From positions 1,339,575-1,403,574 of the forward strand of contig JAMWFC010000122.1 of assembly GCA_027475525.1 (NCBI GenBank): a DNA stretch of 64,000 nucleotides, given 5' to 3'. This stretch comes from Macrolepiota albuminosa. Lineage: Eukaryota > Basidiomycota > Agaricomycetes > Agaricales > Agaricaceae. Positions 10,791 to 21,319 of this stretch are shown piece after piece. Numbering within the stretch: the first letter of the stretch is position 1; each line of letters starts with the position of its first letter. The position numbers and the translations under genes are program-made. The notes under the pieces are model-generated. The model saw only the letters and a list, made by a program, of their open reading frames with translations. It did no database searches and was not told the origin of the DNA.

Positions 10791-10990
10791 TCAGAGATGA
10801 AGTGGTCTTTCTCACCGCAGAGTATGCAGACACCCTCCCTTCTCCGTTGGGACCTCAATCCAGGGTCGCCCCTTTTTCAAGAGCCGGTTGGCCCGGAGGG
10901 CCTCTTCGTCCCGTTTGTTGGTGAAGTCAGGATCTTCAGAGTCTTCTGGGGGTTCCTCGGGGTTTAGCACGTCACCCGGGTCGTTGGCGG

Positions 10991-11144
10991 CCACGGCGGC
11001 GTTGAGTTGGGCCTGGGGGCGGGCGCCGCTGCCGGGGTTAGTATTGGGCGGGCCGCGACTCACCGGGCCACGGCGGCGTTGAGTTGGGCCTGGGGGCGGG
11101 CGCCGCTGCCGGGGTTAGTATTGGGCGGGCCGCGACTCACCGGG
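10991..11144. repeat. Exact 77-bp tandem duplication 3
   Basis: Bases 10991-11067 equal 11068-11144, in A1 gag upstream of the zinc knuckle. Confidence 0.9.
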
Positions 11145-12231
11145 GGTCAGCCGGAGTTTTGGATTTGGGGGTTGGGGGTTTCGCCGGAGGGCCATGGGGG
11201 TCCTCCCCTAGGGTTCCAGGGGGGTCGGGAGTTCGAGTACTTGCTGCGGTCTTTCCAGTAGCGTTGGTCAATCTGCATGACGAGGGCCTTGTATCCGTCG
11301 TAGGAGGGTTGTTTCAGGGCGAGTCGGAGGACGTCTTTGATGCGTTGTGGCAGGGCGCGGCGGAGGGCGTATCGGAGGGTGCTGTAGTTCCAACCTGTCT
11401 TGTAAGCTTCCTTCTCAAAATGTACGATGAAGGTGGTGAAACGCTCTTCAGGGCGCATCCAGAGGTTGAAGAGGTTGTCCTCGGCCTCAGCTACGGTGTC
11501 ATAGATCCCGAATTTCCTGGAGAACTCATCGACGAAGACTTGCCAGCGAGAGAGTGCCGGGTTGTTGGGGTCAAACTGGATAAGGGCCGTGTAGTGGTCG
11601 AAGGCGATCCCCTCCACGTGCAAGCTTGTCGATGTAGCACAGTGTGTCGTCCATGCTGGAGGTGTCCACCTGGGCTCTACCGGGGTTCGCCGGGGGCAGA
11701 GGTCGGGTGTTTTCCATTTGTGGGAGCGGTTCCAGGGGTCTCTGGGGCTGTCCCCAGGTCTTGAAGATACTAGGAACGGAGTTAGCCCTGCGACGAGTTG
11801 ACAAGCCTACCGTGCGGGCAGCGGGTTGATCGAAGAGGCCTCCAGTCAGATTGAGGGACCACAATATGGCTGAGGCGTTTTGTCGCTCTTCCCATTGTCG
11901 TTGTTCCAGAGTGGGGGCCGCGGGGGCTGTCGGGGCTGCTGGGGCCGGTTCCAGGGGTTCCCGTCAAATGTGAATCGAGCAACCTGGGTCCGCGGGGTCA
12001 TTGAGGGGTCGAGGGGAGGGGGATGCGTGGACTTCGTCAAGCAGCTGCTGCAATTCTTCTCGGAGGATCGTATTGCGCCTATACTTTACCATAGCTTGCT
12101 CCGGAAGTTCTCTTCATGTGAGGTGATCCCCAAATTCGACCAAGCAATGAGCCCATTCCTCCGGAGTGCCTTCAAAGTTGTCGTGCCCAAATTCCATGAG
12201 CAGCGCCCTTGCCCATTGCACAAAGTCCTCC

Positions 12232-12385
12232 GGCAAGATCCTGAGTGAGCGGAGTACTTTGTCCCATTGCCGTTCATACTCCTCGAGGCGTCGTCGTCCC
12301 ATTGGCGAGGCAAGATCCTGAGTGAGCGGAGTACTTTGTCCCATTGCCGTTCATACTCCTCGAGGCGTCGTCGTCCCATTGGCGA
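12232..12385. repeat. Exact 77-bp tandem duplication 4
   Basis: Bases 12232-12308 equal 12309-12385, in the N-terminal half of A1 gag. Confidence 0.9.
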
Positions 12386-12596
12386 GGGAGGGGTTTGAGC
12401 GGGTGGAGCGGTGGCCGGGTAGTGACGAGGGGGATAGTCAGGGTAGGGGGGTCCTCGGGGTTCTCGGGGTTGGGGGACGGGGTGCTGATAACCGTAGTAG
12501 GGGGTAGGTGCAAAGGGGCCCTCGCTGGGGGGAATCGGGCGAGGTCCACTGGGTACAGGTGGGGTCTCCGGCAGGCCCCCGGAGATGCTCCGGTAC

Positions 12597-12750
12597 GAGG
12601 GGACCTCCACGGGTCGTGCCATGGCTAAGTTGGGCGGAGGGGCCCAGCTGGCTGAGGGCCCCAGATCATAGAAGAGGGGACCTCCACGGGTCGTGCCATG
12701 GCTAAGTTGGGCGGAGGGGCCCAGCTGGCTGAGGGCCCCAGATCATAGAA
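12597..12750. repeat. Exact 77-bp tandem duplication 5
   Basis: Bases 12597-12673 equal 12674-12750, in the N-terminal part of A1 gag. Confidence 0.9.
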
Positions 12751-12932
12751 GAATGGGTCGGGGGCCTAGTGGCGGTGGAGATACGGAGGTTCATATGGGA
12801 GGGGTGGATAGACGGGGCGGGGGGTCTGTGCAGAGTAATGATCGGGTACCGGGTGCCCGTAGGGGTCGGTCTGGTAGCCCATGGGGTAGTAAGTGTGAGT
12901 ATACGTAGCCATCAAGAACGGTGTAAGGAGGG

Positions 12933-12945
12933 AGTCTTGATATTA
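12933..12945 (-). other. Self-primer binding site of A1
   Basis: Directly inside the 5' LTR the minus strand reads TAATATCAAGACT, the exact complement of AGTCTTGATATTA inside the LTR at 13340-13328. This is the arrangement of Tf1/sushi-type elements, in which the RNA 5' end folds back to prime reverse transcription. Confidence 0.85.
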
Positions 12946-13706
12946 TGTCAGGTTCCGCTGAGTCGGGGGCTTTCTGGGAAAGCAATCACCCTTACAATGC
13001 GGACTTGACCCATGGATACTCGGGTGTCTGGAACTCCAGGGCTAGGACTCCAGGGTTCAAGACGTGGACAGGGGTAATCCTGGGAGAGGAAACTTGGTCC
13101 GGGGGTTTTGGGTTGTGAGTAGCTGGGGGATTTGGGTGGGGGTCAAGTCGTGAACTGGAGGTTCTAAGACAAGACCAAGTTAGCAAATTAAAGTCGCGAA
13201 GTGCGTACCAATCTTAGAGCACGCGAGTATTCAAGTGTGCCAGTCGAAGCGTGCCAGTCAATGCGTACCAGTCAAATAGAGGGCACGCAATAATTCAAGT
13301 AACCAAGTGAAAACAGTGTAAGCAGTGTAATATCAAGACTAGCGAATACAATGGGGAGCTATGCTATAAGTACTACGGGGCCGGGTCTCGGGGTTCCGGA
13401 GTGTCTGGGATGGGTTCCGGGAGTCATTGAGTAGCGGGCGGGAACTGTATACCTGGATTGCGCGTGTTGGGTGTGCGATCAATTGGCGCAGAGGCAGCTG
13501 TGATGCATGATGCGTGATGGCTGGGAGCGAGCCACGTGATCCGATCGTTGATTGGGGCTGGTGGCAGCTGATGGTGGTCCTTGATGTGCGTGATGGCGGT
13601 GTCGGTAGTCATGATGGCGGGGCGTGTCCTGTGGGGTCGGAGGGAGGGTCCCGGGTGGTGTTCCGGGGGTGTCCCGGGGTGGATCCAGAGGGGAGGGGTC
13701 ATGACA
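12946..13706 (-). repeat. 5' LTR of A1
   Basis: About 761 bp, starting TGTCATGACCCC and ending TGACA in element orientation. It contains a TTATAG box (CTATAAG on the opposite strand, near 13363-13369) about 25 nt before AGTCTTGATATTA, the likely transcription start. The middle segment has the normal orientation, unlike the inverted one in the A2 3' LTR. Confidence 0.85.
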
Positions 13707-13993
13707 GTTTAAGTTAGTTTAGAGTCACCGTGGCCAATGGGCTATATTGCTGTTGGTCACCATTGCCTCATTATGCTGCACTACTCGTCTTTTCTTCTAT
13801 ATCTTTGTGTAAACTACGACACTTACTGTCTGCCAGGTAGCACCCGAGACGCTATCATCTAATGCATTGTTCTATCACCTCTGCTCGAGCACACCGGGAC
13901 TCTGTTGGGACTCCTTATAACTATGCACGCCAAGCGCTGGAGACAGCGTTGTACTGCATATATGTCCAGCGCACCCAACCACAGTTGGCATCA
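13707..13993 (+). repeat. 5' LTR of B, right part
   Basis: Matches the interior and end of the B LTR (46811-47371), ending GTTGGCATCA. A segment of about 270 bp present in the right LTR (46880-47150) is missing here. The left part is cut off by the A1 insertion. Confidence 0.85.
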
Positions 13994-13999
13994 TCATTT

Positions 14000-14016
14000 T
14001 GGAGCCTACCGCAAGG
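14000..14016 (+). other. tRNA primer site of B
   Basis: TGGAGCCTACCGCAAGG lies a few bases inside the LTR and starts with the TGG that pairs with a tRNA CCA end. Element C has TGGAGCCCACCGCGAGG at the same place, so the two families share a primer tRNA. I cannot assign the tRNA. Confidence 0.6.
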
Positions 14017-14324
14017 AGTTCTATTGAGACAGAATTCTACTGGAAACTTGAGCCCAGCAACAGTGCCGCCTCCTGTTGGAGAGCGCTTTTGAACCAAGCA
14101 CCACTGACTCACCACACTTACCAGGTGCGCTACCAAGACAGACTTTAGACCAAGAGCTTGAGGCCGCCCCAGACAGCCTAGCTGAAAGCTTTTTCCCTTT
14201 TTCCTGACCTTTTGAGTATTTAGCAGGTGAAAACCATATGCCACTTACTCCTCTAGAAGAGCTATCTAGGTTATTGTCACCAGAACCTAGCGACTCAGAG
14301 CTAACCTAGCCCATATCTACTACA

Positions 14325-15354
14325 TTGACACTAAGTAACACAAGCACTACCACACTTCCTACTTCAACACACACACCTGCCGGTATGGAGCAGCCAAATA
14401 ACCAGCACATGCCACCTCGAAATCACTTCTTGTCGCCAAAATGGGATGAAACAAAGCCCCATGAACTAACGCAGTATTTCAAGGAGTTGGAGTATTTGCT
14501 ACATGACTGCCACATGACAGACAATACACAGATGAAAGAATACGCTGCCAGATATGTCTCATACAATATGGTCAAATCATGGACAGGTTTAAAGGAGTTC
14601 CAAGGACTTACAAATGATGCGGTGCCAAGGCCTTTTACCTATATAATGAATGGAAGAAGGCTATTATTTATTTATATCCTGGTGCTGAAGAAGCTACACT
14701 TATACAGTAATGGAAATCCAGAAGTTAGTACAAGACACCTTTGTGGCAGGGATCTATATGCTTGGCACATTATCAACTTATTATCACAATTTTCAGCAGA
14801 TAGCAAGATGGCTTGTCCAGAATGGAAAGTTATACAGGAACAAGGAGTGCTGTTTGTTTCAACAAGGGTTCCCAACCTTGCTATAGACTAAGATTGCATG
14901 GCGCTTGGAGATTATTATGCATGACCATCACTCCAAGGAACTGTATGACATAGAAAAGGTCTTTGAGGCAGGAAAGTGGGTATTAAAGGGCACAGACACA
15001 GGTATACCTTTGCAGCAACCTGGCTTGGACCATGGAGGGATGACACCCAAACTGGAGTTGCCAGCTCCTAGCGCTGCCAATGACCACCACAGGTTTGTCA
15101 AGAAAGAAGATTTGGAAAACACCGTTAATAACACTGTTGCTAATGTCATGAATAAACTTGAAACCCTAATTTTGACTAGTCTCTCAGCGCCTAGAAATAA
15201 TGTACAGATGGGACTTTGCCATTTCTGTGGCAAGGCAGGACATACCATGACCAGGGGTCAATGTGCTATCCTTGAACAGTATCTGTGACAGGAGAAAGCC
15301 CACCATGAGATGGATGGTAAACTAGTCTTACCTTTGGGCACTAATATTCCCCTT
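14325..15354 (+). pseudogene. B gag, left part, with zinc knuckle
   Basis: Gag-like sequence: a Thr/Ser-rich start, MEQPNNQ, a matrix/capsid-like block (LTQYFKELEYLLHDCHMTDN...EYAARYVSYNMVKSW) and, after a frameshift near 14620-14900, a CX2CX4HX5C knuckle (CHFCGKAGHTMTRGQC) at about 15220. A TGA follows. The frame then runs into the A2 LTR at 15355 and resumes at 39208 (GTNIP, then YPKH). The block resembles gag of element C at 22670-24103. Confidence 0.75.
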
Positions 15355-16097
15355 TGTCACGACCCCTCCCCTCCGGACCCGCCCCGGGACACCTCCAGAA
15401 CACCATCCGGGACCCTTCCTCCAACCCCACAGGACACGCCCCGCCATCACAACTACCGACACCGCCATCACACGCATCAAGGACCGCCATCAGCTGCCAC
15501 CAGCCCCGATCAACAATTGGATCATGTGACTTGCTTCCAGCCATCACGCATCACGCATCACAGCTCCCTCCGCGCCAATTGATCGTGCGCCCCACACGCG
15601 CGATCCAAGTATACAGTCCCTACCCGCTACTCAATGACTCCTGGAACCCATCCCAGACATCCCGGAACCCAAGACCCGGTCCTGTAGTACTTATAGCGTA
15701 GTTCCCCGTTGTATTCGCTAGTCTTGATATTAACTTGGATAACTTTGATTGTTGCGTGCCCTTTGCTTGATTGGTACGCACTGACTGGCACACTTTTGAC
15801 TGGCATGCTTGAATAACTGCATGCTCTAAGTTTGGTACGTACTTCGTGACTTTAACTTGCTAACTTGGTCTCGTCTTAGAACCTCTGGTTCACGACTCGA
15901 CCCCTACCCGAATCCCCCAGCTACTCACAACCCAAAACCCCTGGACCAAGTTCCCTCTCCCAGGATTACCCCTGTCCACATCTTGAACTCTGGAGTGCTA
16001 GCCCTGGAGTTCCAGACACCCGAGTATCCATGGGTCAAGTCCACATTGTAAGGGCGATTGCTTTCCCAGAAAGCCCCCAACTCAGCGGAACCTGACA
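15355..16097 (+). repeat. 5' LTR of A2
   Basis: 743 bp, TGTCACGACC...CCTGACA. The 3' partner at 38492-39202 is 711 bp and differs by substitutions, small indels and one 83-bp internal inversion. Confidence 0.9.
15691..15732 (+). promoter_or_regulatory. LTR core promoter and self-priming RNA 5' end
   Basis: A TTATAG box at 15691-15696 lies about 25 nt before AGTCTTGATATTA (15720-15732). That 13-mer is perfectly complementary to the primer site at 16098-16110, so transcription most likely begins at or near 15720. The box reads CTATAAG on the other strand, so the promoter may fire both ways. Confidence 0.65.
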
Positions 16098-16110
16098 TAA
16101 TATCAAGACT
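16098..16110 (+). other. Self-primer binding site of A2
   Basis: TAATATCAAGACT immediately follows the LTR and is complementary over all 13 bases to 15720-15732. Confidence 0.85.
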
Positions 16111-16130
16111 CCCTCCTTACACCGTTCTTG

Positions 16131-17643
16131 ATGGCTACGTATACTCACACTTACTACCCCATGGGCTACCAGACCGACCCCTACGGGCGCCCGGTACCCG
16201 ATCATTACTCTGCACAGACCCCCCGCCCCGTCTATCCACCCCTCCCATATGAACCTCCGTATCTCCACCACCACTGGGCCCCCGACCCATTCCTCTATGA
16301 TCTGGGCCCTCAGCCAGCTGGGCCCCTCCGCCCAACTTAGCCATAGCACGACCCGTGGAGGTCCCCTCGTACCGGAGCATCCCCAGGGGCCTGCCAGAGA
16401 CCCCACCAGTACCCAGTGGACCTCGCCCAATTCCCCCCAGCGAGGGCCCCTTTGCACCCACCCCCTACCACTCCCTACTATGGTTACCAGCGCCCTGCCC
16501 CCCAATCCCGGGGACCTCTCAACTACGACTATCTCCCTTGACACTACCCAACCGCTGCCCCACCTGCTCGGACTCCTCCCTTGCCAATGGGACGACGACG
16601 TCTCGAGGACTACAAACAGCAATGGGACGAAGTGCTCCACTCGCTTAGGATCTCGCCAGAGGACTTCGTGCAATGGGCAAGGGCGCTACTCACGGAATTT
16701 GGACACAACAACTTTGCAGGCACTCTGGAGGACTGGGCCCATTGCTTGGTCGAATTCGGGAATTGCCTCATGCGAGGAGAACTCCCAGAGCAGACTATGG
16801 TAAAGTATAGGCGTAACACAATCCTCTGCAAAGAATTGCAACAACTGCTTGACGAAGTCCACGCGTCCCCCTCCTCTCGACCCCTCAACGACTCCGCAGA
16901 CCTGGGCCGCTTGATTCACATCCAGCAGGAACCCCCGGAACCAGCCCTGGCAGCCAGAGTGGTCCCCACTCCAGAGCAACGACAACGGGAAGAGCAACAA
17001 AATGCCTCGGCCATACTACGATCCCTTAAGCCGACGGGAGGGCTATTCGATCAGCCCACTGCCTGCATGGTAGGCTTGTCAACTTGCCATAGGGCTAACT
17101 CCGTTCCTAGCACCTTTGAGACCTGAGGACAGCCCCAGAGACCCCTGGAACCCCTCCCGCAAACGGACAATGCCCAACCCCTGGCCCTGGCAAACCACGG
17201 CAGACCCTGTGCGGACACCCCTAGCACGGACGACATGCTGTGCTACGTCAACGAGCTCGCACGCGGCAACAACGAACAACGTCCCACGCCCGCGCCCATC
17301 CCAGTACCGCCCCCTACGTCAGCCCAACTTCCGCCGTGACCCCCCGCCCCACTTCGATCTGTGGAACCCCCCACGGCCTCCGATGCAAGCACAACCCTCC
17401 CAGGTTGAACGTCCCCTGACCCCGCACCTGGCCCCCCTCAGATCAACCCGACACCACAGAACCCTCCCTGACCACCTCCGCCACCCCCAGCCAAACCTTG
17501 AGGACGACCCCCAGGTCCCCCACCCCCGCTACCCCCTGCGTGGAGACCCGGGCCTCCCCCCGGCAAGAACAAACCCCCCTGGGACAACGGGCCCCCCGGG
17601 TGCGGACCCCCAGGTGAGCCACCCGGAGGAGGCCCTCCAGGCC
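16131..17643 (+). pseudogene. A2 gag, left part
   Basis: The ATG at 16131 opens MATYTHTYYPMGYQTD. The product is Pro/Tyr-rich and then carries an acidic helical block (PEDFVQWARALLTEFGHNNF, EDWAHCLVEFGN) near 16660-16780 and a long Pro-rich tail. Several frameshifts and a TAG near 16340 break it. It runs into DIRS-1 at 17644 and resumes at 30386. Near 16340-16580 the reading frame changes at least twice compared with A1. Confidence 0.75.
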
Positions 17644-17647
17644 TATG

Positions 17648-17791
17648 GATAAAAGTACACTAAATAATACTGGTGTGAAAAAATGAGCAAGAGGCCAACG
17701 CGACCTTCCCATCGCGAACTTACTTTAGATATTTCGTCTTGGGATGGCGCAATGCAAAATAACCTTTTTGGTGGGGACGAAATATCTAAGG
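17648..17791 (-). repeat. DIRS-1 left terminal repeat block
   Basis: Contains a direct copy of the terminal ATGGATAAAAGTACACTAAA word found at the right end, plus a facing pair AGATATTTCGTC / GACGAAATATCT at 17731 and 17777. The block is interrupted at its inner side by element C. Confidence 0.7.
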
Positions 17792-18816
17792 TGTAGTACT
17801 TGGTAGAAGTATTACTTGATAGTTCTGGGGCTTTCTTGAAGTCTTAGAAAGTGACCTCTAATCCACACTGGTGCTTGATGATAAAAACTTGATGTATTGG
17901 GTGCTTCACAGAATATCAAATATCCTGATGGGCAGAAGAAGGTTCTCAATAAACTCCAGCCTAAGCAGTTCACTCCCTGGGAACCACCGAGCCTTTGTCT
18001 ACCAATAGACTTCCAATGAGAGGTGTTCAATAAACTCTAGCCTAAGTGATTCACTCCCTGGGAACCACCGAGCCTTTGCCTATCAATTGCCTTCCAATAA
18101 GAGGTGCTCAATAAACTCTAGCCTAAGTGATTCACTCCCTGGGAACCACCGAGCCTTTGCCTATCAATTGCCTGGTTATTCTCTACTCTACTTGGACTAT
18201 TTATACTGTTTTCCTGGTGCACAGACCACTATCTACACCTGACTCTTTGTTGTCAACTCCCCAGCCTCCAGAACATATTTGATAGTCCAATTTCCCTTTT
18301 GGGAGGCATGTTTCGGTGCCACCAGTTCCACCATTCAACTTCTTGTTCCACCATTCCTCTAGATGTCTCTGATTGCCACTTCCCCATTTGCTTCAGCTCC
18401 ATTTAGCACGATCCCATTCATAGATCCTTCTTTCCCCTTTTAGTGCTTCCCTGCATTCCATGCTTCTTTTGACATCCCTCCATGCTTCTTTTCCTTTCCC
18501 CTTTCAGTCATGTCAAATCGGGCATTGTCAGATCTGATCTTGATCTAGATCATCACAAATTGATCCCATTTCGTCACTTCTGCCAGCTCCCATGCTTCCC
18601 CTCCCCATTACAGTGGTTGGACTATTGTTGAGTGGATAGCTTGAGCTGGTCCCTGCCCTTTGTTCTGTACTGTCTGTGTATTTATTGGGGTGTTTTTGGA
18701 GATATAATTTGTTGAGACTGCTACCAGGAGGCTTACAGTTTTCAGCCCATAATTAAATGTTTATTTTGACTTCTGGTGCATGTTGTGTCCCTGACTGCTG
18801 GTACAGCGTCGTATCA
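17792..18816 (-). repeat. 3' LTR of C
   Basis: 1,025 bp; in element orientation it starts TGATACGACGCTGTACC and ends GTACTACA. Confidence 0.9.
17947..18189. repeat. 81-bp tandem repeats in LTR C
   Basis: Three units begin at CAATAAACTC near 17947, 18028 and 18109 (period 81) with several differences between units. The array is also present in the other LTR (24418-24660), so it was there before insertion and is not an assembly duplication. Confidence 0.85.
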
Positions 18817-18851
18817 TCTCCCCCCCACCAAATAAAGACTGTCCTCAGTCA
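18817..18851 (-). other. Polypurine tract and conserved hairpin of C
   Basis: The minus strand reads a hairpin word GACTGAGGACAGTC (stem GACTG/CAGTC) followed by TGGTGGGGGGGAGA directly at the LTR. Element B has the same arrangement at 46272-46307. Confidence 0.75.
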
Positions 18852-18994
18852 TTCACAGTTCCAGATTAGGTCAAGTCCCATTTCTTCACCATCATATCAA
18901 AATTTTTGTCTGGACCTCCTGTAAGGTTTGTAGGTTTCTTTTGCATGTTTTGACTGTCCCCCCTGTTGCTTCAAAGACCACTTAAACCCCTCCT

Positions 18995-19655
18995 ATGGTC
19001 CCCTACATCCCTAGTTCACCATCTCCTATGGCTCCTACTAATCCTAAAAGACCCCTTGGTCCTGACCCTTATTCTCTCCTTGAGAGTGCCATCATCCGAG
19101 ACAAGGATCAACAGATCAAGTCCCTCAAGCCCATTGCTGCTTTCCCTTCCGCCCACATCCGAGGTGGCACCCAAAGCCAAGAGGCCTCAAGTTCAACCCT
19201 CTGTTGGTGCGTTTTTCTCTCCCTATTACATAATTCCACTTTTCCATGCAGCTTCTTATCGACCTGATGGCTCCTGTCCGCAGGCTCTTCTTGATAAGAC
19301 TGACCGCATACTTGCTAAGGATGGCAAGGTTTCCTGTGCCACTCTCTGAGATTACGCACAAGTCCTCGAGCAAACCGCCTGCCAGCCACTCTTTGCACTC
19401 GACGTGGCTCCACAACTGTACAAACAGTTCACTGCACGCTGCGAGGCCGTACGTACTGTGCTTGACAACCGAGACGTATCTGATGCTGGCGTTAAGATTG
19501 GAGATCTTTACGTCGGTTCCAGCACCAATTCGGTTCGTATTTCTGGTTGCTCGCATCCATTTTTACGCTCAACACCTCTATTTCCCCAGCCAGCCATCGA
19601 AAGCCCGGATCCCAAAGCTGACGCAATAGACAGTGCTATTGAAGCTACTTTGTAG
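18995..19655 (+). pseudogene. Antisense open frame of C, unknown
   Basis: A plus-strand gene-like stretch lies opposite to gag, next to the 3' LTR. A first part (MVPYIPSSPSPMAPTNPK, then DKDQQIKSLK) and a second frame (from about 19150: KAKRPQVQPSV, DGSCPQALLDKTDRILAK, then LYKQFTARCEAVRTVLDN, ending at 19655) look like one protein broken by a frameshift, a possible 45-nt intron at about 19207-19251 (GTGCGT...CAG) and a TGA at 19347. I recognise no domain. The position resembles the antisense genes of A and B, but the six-cysteine motif is absent. Confidence 0.45.
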
Positions 19656-21319
19656 TTACAATAGTTCTGTAGCTACTTCGTAGGTCAATAAACCTGCTTG
19701 CTGCGTGCAATAAACTTGTTTTTCGACGTCTCTAACTTGCGCGACGTATCAGTGACGTCAAGCTTCTTGATCGATCATGATCAGCTTCTGCGGATCCGCT
19801 GATCCGAACTGCCCATCACTTCTTTTCGCTTCCCTCACCCGGACCGTTGTTCCCACTGCTCGGTTCCTCATTTATCCGATCGTGTGGGGTAACTCTTTGT
19901 TTTCCCCACACTGACGGTTTCTGAGTGTGTTCTTGCCCTTACTTCCTGCCTCTCTGTACTCGTCTTATCTTGCCACCGACCACCTGGCCAGGAAGACCAC
20001 CCCTCAGCACACTTCCCACTTAGTCCCACTTCAATTCTTTCGCTTGCTCCATCGTTGCCACAAGGTTCTTCCGATCATGCGGAACCACAGCAACTTTCAC
20101 CGAATTCCAGCACTCGGACACGTCTGAGACATCACGGCTGTCTCAGACTCCTTCCTGTCCCTGCACTCATTTTTATCCCCTTTCTCTCTATTACGACGTC
20201 TCACTCCTACACGCGCACACGGACGGCATTAGCAGGGTATCCTTTTCTGGATTTTCACGTCTTAGTCGTAACGTGCGTTAGTCCTCCGCCTAACCGTGCG
20301 GTTGCCTCTGTCTAGGTGCGTGTTGTAAGTCCCCTCCCAGCGCTTTTCCGTACCCACTCTGCCTCTGCTATCCCAGGCCTCCTGGCCATGTATCCCCCCT
20401 TAACACTAGACACGCTTACTGTCCTCGTCGTTCCCTAATCCCCTTTGTTCCTCGGATCACGCGGAACCACGGCAACCCTTTCTTGCCGTGCTCCTCCGAT
20501 CACGCGGAACCACCGAACTCGCTTTTCCACCTCGATACACGGTTCCCTCTTTCTGGTACACATCCCTTTCCCCTTTTGCTCGATTTCGACGCCTTACTTT
20601 CACCCGCGCAGGCGACGCCCTTTTACTCTTTTACGCCTTTCGTGCTTGGACGACAGCTTGGTCTGTCTGACCGCGCGTTCGACTCTGCCCCGGCACCCTT
20701 GTTGTGCATAAATCCCCACTCTTTGTACTACGCCGTAGCCACCGAATCCTGTCTCATAGATCGTCTAAGATATTTCTTGCCGTGTTTTCTGTATTTTTAA
20801 GAGCTCTGCGCCGGCAGACCCAGTTCACACATGCTCAATATATCCATGATAATATTCGCGTGTTGACGTGTTCAACTGTTGACGTAAGCACGTGCCCAAT
20901 TACGCGTGACGACGTTATATAAGCAGGTGCACCGACGATTGAATTATATAATCAGGTGCACCGGCTGACGTTGACGTGACCAGCACGTGGTCACGTTTCC
21001 GAGAACGCTCTTGCGCACGTTAACGTGATAACGCATGCTCGTTGTCCCAACCCTCTTCTTGTTCCCTTCTACACACCAACTTCTGTCAAAACCCATGTAG
21101 TTGGTTCATAACAACTGTACTAGTTATTGTACAATGCCAACACATGTTTTCTGCCCTTTCCCCACTCTAGTTCTGCCAGAACCCAAGGAAGACTGAACTA
21201 TTCTTCCTGTTCTTCTCCCAAGTGTACACCCCTGAGATAGAGGTCTTCCTCTACTTGTCCTTTCTGCCTTTCCTCTCTTAACTCTTGCAGTTTAGAAGGA
21301 GTAATATCAATCCATTCCT
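19656..21319. other. Non-coding filler of element C
   Basis: No convincing gene. The left part is C/T-rich and carries three copies of GATCAYGCGGAACCAC (about 20073, 20455 and 20497). The centre has a paired TATA-like motif and a palindrome (see 20915-20995). It replaces the RT, RNase H and integrase region of an autonomous element and may be captured DNA. Confidence 0.5.
20915..20995 (+). promoter_or_regulatory. Paired TATATAA-CAGGTGCACCG motif and palindrome
   Basis: TTATATAAGCAGGTGCACCG at 20915 is repeated with one change at 20944. At 20975-20995 lies a perfect inverted repeat, CGTGACCA-GCACG-TGGTCACG, with a central CACGTG E-box. This looks like promoter architecture, but no gene start fits on the plus strand downstream, so the assignment is tentative. 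Confidence 0.4.

Larger units (their letters stand above)
10697..12912 (-). pseudogene. A1 gag with zinc knuckle
   Basis: The ATG at 12912 corresponds to the A2 gag start at 16131 and lies 21 nt beyond the primer site. The N-terminal part is rich in Pro/Tyr; the middle has the capsid-like block (AFDHYTALIQFDPNNPALSRW, DEFSRKFGIYD, NLWMRPEERFTTFIVHFEKE). Near 10790-10840 a CX2CX4HX4C knuckle (CILCGEKDHFISEC) precedes a conserved TAG stop at 10699-10697. Three 77-bp duplications break the frame. Around 11620 about 700 bp present in A2 are missing. The product would form the virus-like particle. Confidence 0.8.
1..13706 (-). mobile_element. Ty3/gypsy chromovirus copy A1 (nested)
   Basis: This is a Ty3/gypsy LTR retrotransposon read right to left: 5' LTR (12946-13706), self-primer site, gag, two protease domains, reverse transcriptase, RNase H, integrase with chromodomain, then a gene on the opposite strand, a polypurine tract and the 3' LTR, of which only 233 bp are in the window. 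Its right edge (ending TGACA at 13706) lies inside an LTR of element B, because the sequence from 13707 matches the interior of the B LTR near 46815. The target duplication cannot be checked because the left edge is outside. A Penelope-like element interrupts pol. Compared with copy A2, gag has lost several hundred bases around 11620. Confidence 0.9.

Noticed and set aside
13994..14324. A possible short gene between LTR B and gag
   Set aside because: Small frames on both strands show no motif; this is the 5' leader with the primer site.
17947..18189. 81-bp repeats as a CRISPR-like array
   Set aside because: Three long diverged units without spacers inside a fungal LTR; this is an ordinary tandem repeat.
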